A DNA stretch of 64,000 bases from Torreya grandis (lineage: Eukaryota; Streptophyta; Pinopsida; Cupressales; Taxaceae). The first letter of the stretch is position 1. The number at the start of each line of letters is the position of its first letter. Below the pieces are notes generated by a model. The model saw only the letters and a list, made by a program, of their open reading frames with translations, did no database searches and had not been told where the DNA came from. Location: contig JARHVA010000006.1 in assembly GCA_037957365.1 (NCBI GenBank), positions 9,920,501-9,984,500 on the forward strand. The letters are read 5' to 3'. Below are positions 60,060 to 64,000 of this stretch, one piece after another. The position numbers and the translations under genes were made by a program.

Positions 60060-60720
60060 GGTTCATTAGTTTTTGATCAAAGACTTTCAAATCTCCATAA
60101 ATCCAAGTGAAAATGTCTTTGAACTCCATGAACAATTCAACAAATATCTGTTTTTCTTCTACAAAACATGGGATTCTTAAGGTGACTGGGGATTATCTAC
60201 CATTCCCAAAATTACAGACTCATAATCCTTTTTCTGCAAACAATCAGCTTTAGCTCCAGCTTTATTGTTATAAAATCTACCACTTAAATCCAAAAAAACA
60301 ATTCAAGTGAGACCCACCATTTGGAAATTTGATTGGTTTTCATATTAATTATTCCCACTTCGTCATCATTATCCAACATTGTGCTCCTTTTCATCAATAG
60401 TTTGATCTTTGAATGCATCTCTGCTGGCCATCATTCGAAGAATTTGTTGTTCATCATTGAGTTATCAATATTATTCAGAACAAATGCCGCTGAAATAATT
60501 TCAATGAAAAATGTTTTCATTGTGGTATTGGCTAATGGAGATATAGTATTATTAGAACAAGCGAAAGAGTCATCCATAACATTTTGATCTCTTGGGACTG
60601 TGGTAATGTTGAAGAAAGTATTCAATCAGCTCCCAAGTTCTATATTTGTATCTATTCAGAGCCTTAAAATTACATTGGAACTAACTTCTTATTTGATTCA
60701 CAATTAATTTAAAGTCGCCA
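60060..60720 (-). pseudogene. E5 pre-RT linker
   Basis: Near 60075-60130 the minus strand reads FKDIFTWIYGDLKVFDQKL, the conserved pre-RT motif. From 60135 to 60720 there is degraded linker with the end of the extra RNase H (VPRDQNVMDDSFACS near 60570-60610). Confidence 0.7.
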
Positions 60721-60970
60721 AGAACTCTTAACACTTTGCATTTTGTTCTATTGCAAATTGAAGGCCCAAGACTAACGCTTCATACTTAACAATGTTGTTA
60801 GTGCAAGGAAACTGTAATCTTAATGCACAATGGAATTGTTTAACTCTAGGGAAAGTTAAAAACTGCACCTGCCCTGGATCCTTGCATGAATTTTGCATCA
60901 TCAAACTGGAATTGATACTTTTCATCTTCAGGTTGCTCTTTGACCTCTTGGGAAACACTTTCTTTTAAAC
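60560..60970 (-). pseudogene. Extra RNase H (aRH-like) of E5, between protease and RT
   Basis: Minus strand: FQFDDAKFMQGS, then RVKQFHCALRLQFPCTNNIV, KYEALVLGLQFAIEQNAKCL, RVLGDFKLIVNQI and RYRTWELIEYF, ending VPRDQN. This is the second, archaeal-type RNase H known from plant Tat elements (NN-AEYEAL, GD, LVV-Q, RYR, VPRE-N). E5 also keeps its ordinary RNase H after RT (56.84-57.4 kb). Catalytic acids appear partly kept (FDDA, YEAL, GDF). Confidence 0.75.
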
Positions 60971-61128
60971 TCGATGTTTAGACTCTAATTTTGGTGGTCA
61001 TTTCTTTTACACTTTCATTCTTTTGGCAATACTTAGTGATCATGAATTTCATCTCGGCTTCTCTTTCAATTCTAATCTGATTCAACACATGTGAGAAATC
61101 AGCTGGCGTGTAAATTTAATGCCCTGGA

Positions 61129-61390
61129 TCAGTCCCTGCTTAATAGCACATGATAAGTTTTAGGTATGTGCACCACTTGAATATCAATAACTTGCTGAAA
61201 AAGGGGGTCAAAAGCCAATTGCATATGAATGCTAGTTAACTCACCAATCACATTTACCTCAGATATATCCAATTGCACCAATTTCCTGATAGATTTAGCA
61301 ATTGTTAATCCCAATTCATTACAAATGCAATAAGGCATAAACTTTGCAAAATCTCTAGTGCCTACTAGAAAATTGTGCAAATTTTTCCCA
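61129..61390 (-). pseudogene. E5 aspartic protease region
   Basis: Minus strand NFLVGTRDFAKFMPYCICNE, then VQLDISEVNVIGELTSIHMQ and IDIQVVHIPKTYHVLLSRD. The last is the conserved end of Tat/Athila-type proteases. The usual active-site D-S/T-G reads GTRD, so activity is lost. Confidence 0.75.
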
Positions 61391-63330
61391 AAGACTTACA
61401 ATGAGCAAAAATGGTTGTGCTTCACCCTTCCCATTATATGATACCGCAAGTTTGGGCTGGGACGGTCTTAATTTTTTCAACAATAAATCTCTTTGTTCCA
61501 TGAGTTGGGCTAACTCATGCATTGTGATATTGGCTTTCATATTTTTCATATCTTCCACAATGTTGTACCCCTTTAAACTTCCTCCTTGGGTGGTTGTCTT
61601 TGTGGGGCAAGGATATATATTCCTTGAGGTGATGGTGCATTGCTTGAGGCTTGAGAATAAGGTGGTGTTGCTTTATTATTGCGTGGTCTTGAAGAAGTGT
61701 TGGGGGGGGGGGGGCGTGGGTTTACTCTTCCTTTTGAGATCATAAATCTTTTTCGCACTTGTTGATAAGTGTGTTCTTTTTATATGTTATCCTCAAGTTC
61801 ATTGTCTTCCTTATTAGGAAAATCAAAAGTTTTCAAAACCATGGCAGCTGAAGTATTGTTAGATGAGCTTGTACATGCTTCATCAGATCTTTTGGGAACA
61901 TCATAAGTTTCCATCTCTTTCACAAGAAACATGAAAACCAGTACAAAAATCGGGGCAGTTAGTTTCACCATGCTGAGTTGCTTGGTGGACTCTACACCTA
62001 GTGGATAAGGCAAGTTATGCAAAATTAATAATAATGGTAAAATTAGAAGGTGATATTTGTTCATTACCCTGATAGTTATTCTGATTATTATTGTTATTGT
62101 TATTTTGCCATGTCCTATTGTTTTTTGGAAAAAGTAGTTTCTATTAGTAGTCTCAAGCATAGTTCGCATAACTGTAACCGGCGAGTACTCGCCAAGGGGC
62201 AATTTTGGGTAACCGACAGTTATTCAATAGAGTTGGTTGAATAACCGGGAATAACCGACAAAGGCAAAAAATAATTAAATTTATCAAAAAAGATTAACCG
62301 CCAATAATTGTCAATAACCGACAGGGTTACTAAAAAATCGACGATTTTTTTTTTGCGGCGAGTTTGAGTTGCAGTTAACCACCTAGGCTTTTTCCTGGCG
62401 AGTAACCGAGTTACTGTCAGTTATGCAATCTATGTAATTGAATCAAGTCTCAACATTCCAACTTCCTACTTTTATTTGATGACTAATGAAATCATTGCCA
62501 AGCTTTTGCACTACATTTTGAATGCATTCTATTTCAGAGGCTATTGTGGGTGTTGTCCTTGCATTCTGGCTACTTTAAATTGTTGGGATCAAAACATTGT
62601 TGTTGGGTAACAAAGGACTATGGCTGTTGATATTTGGTGTATTGATCCCAACATTGGGCACAATTACTTGCTATTGGGTCAAGTTAAGCACAAGGGCCAT
62701 ATTTTAGGGTGATAATTGCCTGTCAACCAAAATGGCCTCAACATATGCATTGGCTATGTTGTTTGCTTGAGATCTTCTCATGAAAATGGAAGTTGCATCC
62801 AAATGCATTGCATATGTCATCTCAGGGGTAGGCCTCAGATTCTAAGGAATTATGTTGTACATCATTTGAAATCTTGCTTTAAACTTCCTAATCAGCGCAT
62901 TACCCTCCCTCTTTACAAGGCTGAATTTCTTAAACAACATGCTTGTGTTAGTGGCATCATTGAATTGAGAAATGAATTTATTATCAAATTGAACCCCATT
63001 GACAATAGATCCTGGAGTTAAATGTAAATACCAGTCATAAACCAAGTCTTCGAAAGTGAATGGGAACAATCTACAAGCAACATCCTCGTTTCTCTATTAA
63101 GCAATCTACTGGCAGTCTTAAGGCTGCCACATGTTCCTCGTCATTCTTAGTTCCATAATTTTTTATCCTGGGCAAGTGATTTTCAACATTCCTAGGCAAG
63201 GGATTTTTGAACCTAGGAAAATTACAGCACTCTAGTAAGCCACACTGGCGCTTGAATGTCAGCCATACTTAAATTCTTTAACAAGGATTTGGCTTCTGCA
63301 AGAGTTGGGATTTGCTCAAGCTGTGGACTT
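61391..63330 (-). pseudogene. E5 gag
   Basis: From high to low: EQIPTLAEAKSLLKNLS (about 63270-63320), PLPRNVENHLPRIKNYG, FEDLVYDWYLHLTPGSIVNG (about 62985-63050), FNDATNTSMLFKKFSLVKRE, KARFQMMYNIIPEDLRP, then an Asn-rich stretch (about 62050-62130) and a Cys/His-containing patch near 61950-62000. Retroviral-type gag by FxxLxxDWY and the KRE-E-L-KFKARF pattern. Many stops. Confidence 0.75.
62158..62434. mobile_element. Small foldback (MITE-like) element
   Basis: Ends CATAGTTCGCATAACTG and, reversed, CATAGATTGCATAACTG; further in GGCGAGTACTCGCCA and GGTTACTCGCCA. Inside, AATAACCGACA words recur. 277 bp, no coding. No clear target duplication was found, so the family (hAT-like?) is open. Confidence 0.72.
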
Positions 63331-63484
63331 ACCTTTATCTCTGGAAGTTTTCTATGTTGTTGTAAACGACCAGCCACACTTTATCCTAACCCAGACCTTG
63401 AGTGTGTGATTCTACTTGTTGACTTTAGATTGTTAAATGACCCTCCTAGCACCAATTATGTTGTCCAGTGTTTTGGCACGGGGA

Positions 63485-63830
63485 TGGTGAACCCTCCTGC
63501 TTTAATCTAAACACTAAATCTAAATATGGTAAGGGTTACCTAACACTTGTATAAGGCTTGGAAATATTTAGGACATAAAAAGAAAACCTATTTTAAGTCA
63601 TGAATCCTGAAAATAAATGAAAAGAAAAAATTTAAAATAGATGAACTTTTGCGTTCTTCAAAATCCTTTCCAGAGATACAAAATACGATAACAAATTTTC
63701 TCATCCAATGGAGCAAGTGGTTCCTTGCATAGTTAATTGCCTAGAACAAAAGTGACAACAATACAGATTTGCAATTGAATAGTTCAAAGTTTAAATGACA
63801 AAATCAGACAATTCAATTTTATATTTCTGT
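63485..63830 (-). repeat. E5 5' LTR, 3' portion
   Basis: Shares about 350 bp with 36082-36430 (TAAACACTAAATCTAAATA, GGGTTACCTAA, TGAATCCTGAA...). Downstream on the minus strand, near 63440-63458, AATTGGTGCTAGGAGGGTC is a possible primer site. Cut at 63831. Confidence 0.65.
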
Positions 63831-64000
63831 AATGTCCCCAAATGGGACAATTAGGACATATTGGGGTTTTCCATCAAACCCTTATGCACAACTGAAAATA
63901 ATATGAATGCTGCCCTCAAAACCAACAAACCATAACAATAATATATGTCCTAATTTCCAAGCAATAACACTCCACAATAACTCCAATAATTACTGAATAT
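63831..64000 (+). mobile_element. Start of another LTR (E7), runs off the window
   Basis: At 63831 the E5 LTR match ends abruptly and TGTAATGTCCCCAAATGGGA begins, the same start motif as other LTRs here. Only 170 bp are visible. Confidence 0.55.

Larger units (their letters stand above)
36082..63830 (-). mobile_element. Outer Ty3/gypsy element E5 (Tat-like), nested host
   Basis: About 350 bp are shared between 36082-36430 and 63485-63830, fitting the ends of two LTRs. Between them, minus-strand gag, protease, an extra RNase H, RT and RNase H can be read from 63.3 down to 56.84 kb. Integrase is missing. E2 with E3 and E4 occupies 38365-56836. The 5' LTR is cut at 63831 by another LTR. Heavy decay shows it is the oldest member of the nest. 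Confidence 0.72.

Noticed and set aside
1..64000. tRNA or rRNA genes
   Set aside because: No cloverleaf with A/B box pairs or rRNA core was recognised; tRNA-like words are retroelement primer sites.

Overview
This is gymnosperm-like plant nuclear DNA, most plausibly from a conifer. It is AT-rich and packed with old, nested LTR retrotransposons (mostly Ty3/gypsy, one Ty1/copia), hAT elements and an antisense plant LINE. The only host gene found is a piece of a cryptochrome-DASH (CRY3-type) gene, seen as three well-formed exons. I cannot name the species from sequence alone.

Layout. 1-4.25 kb: decayed + strand Ty3/gypsy element. 5.45-6.48 kb: LTR-like block. 6.77-11.65 kb: decayed autonomous hAT transposon (BED finger, catalytic core, dimerisation domain) whose intron took an antisense LINE and whose 3' coding end carries a 306-bp tandem duplication. 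13.69-16.93 kb: decayed - strand chromovirus. 18.44-19.46 kb: three CRY-DASH exons on the + strand. 19.7-35.3 kb: a repeat-rich block flanked by a ~190-bp direct repeat of the intron. It holds a solo LTR, two oppositely oriented degenerate CCTTCGG repeat fields, two oppositely oriented copies of a ~0.5-0.67 kb array, and at the array junction a copia element carrying many CCGACGTCGG palindromes. 36.1 kb to the window end: a nest four elements deep.

The nest. The outer element E5 (- strand, Tat-like Ty3/gypsy, LTRs near 36.1-38.3 and 63.5-63.8 kb) contains E2 (- strand, gag-protease only), which contains E3 (+ strand chromovirus, 40720-56608). E3 has E4 (+ strand chromovirus, 47363-54935) inserted in its 3' LTR. 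E4 has a perfect 5-bp target duplication (AAATC) and two 1385-bp LTRs. E5 also carries a solo LTR, an 812-bp non-autonomous hAT and a small foldback element.

How it fits together. The CRY-DASH exons have intact frames and splice sites, but the next exon is not found in the remaining 44 kb. If the gene is intact, everything from 19.46 kb to the window end lies in one giant intron. E3 and E4 are the youngest and best preserved (about 1.4-1.7 % LTR difference by my eye count). E3 has an uninterrupted pol frame. In E4, all three premature stops can be explained by C-to-T changes. No tRNA, rRNA or CRISPR was recognised.
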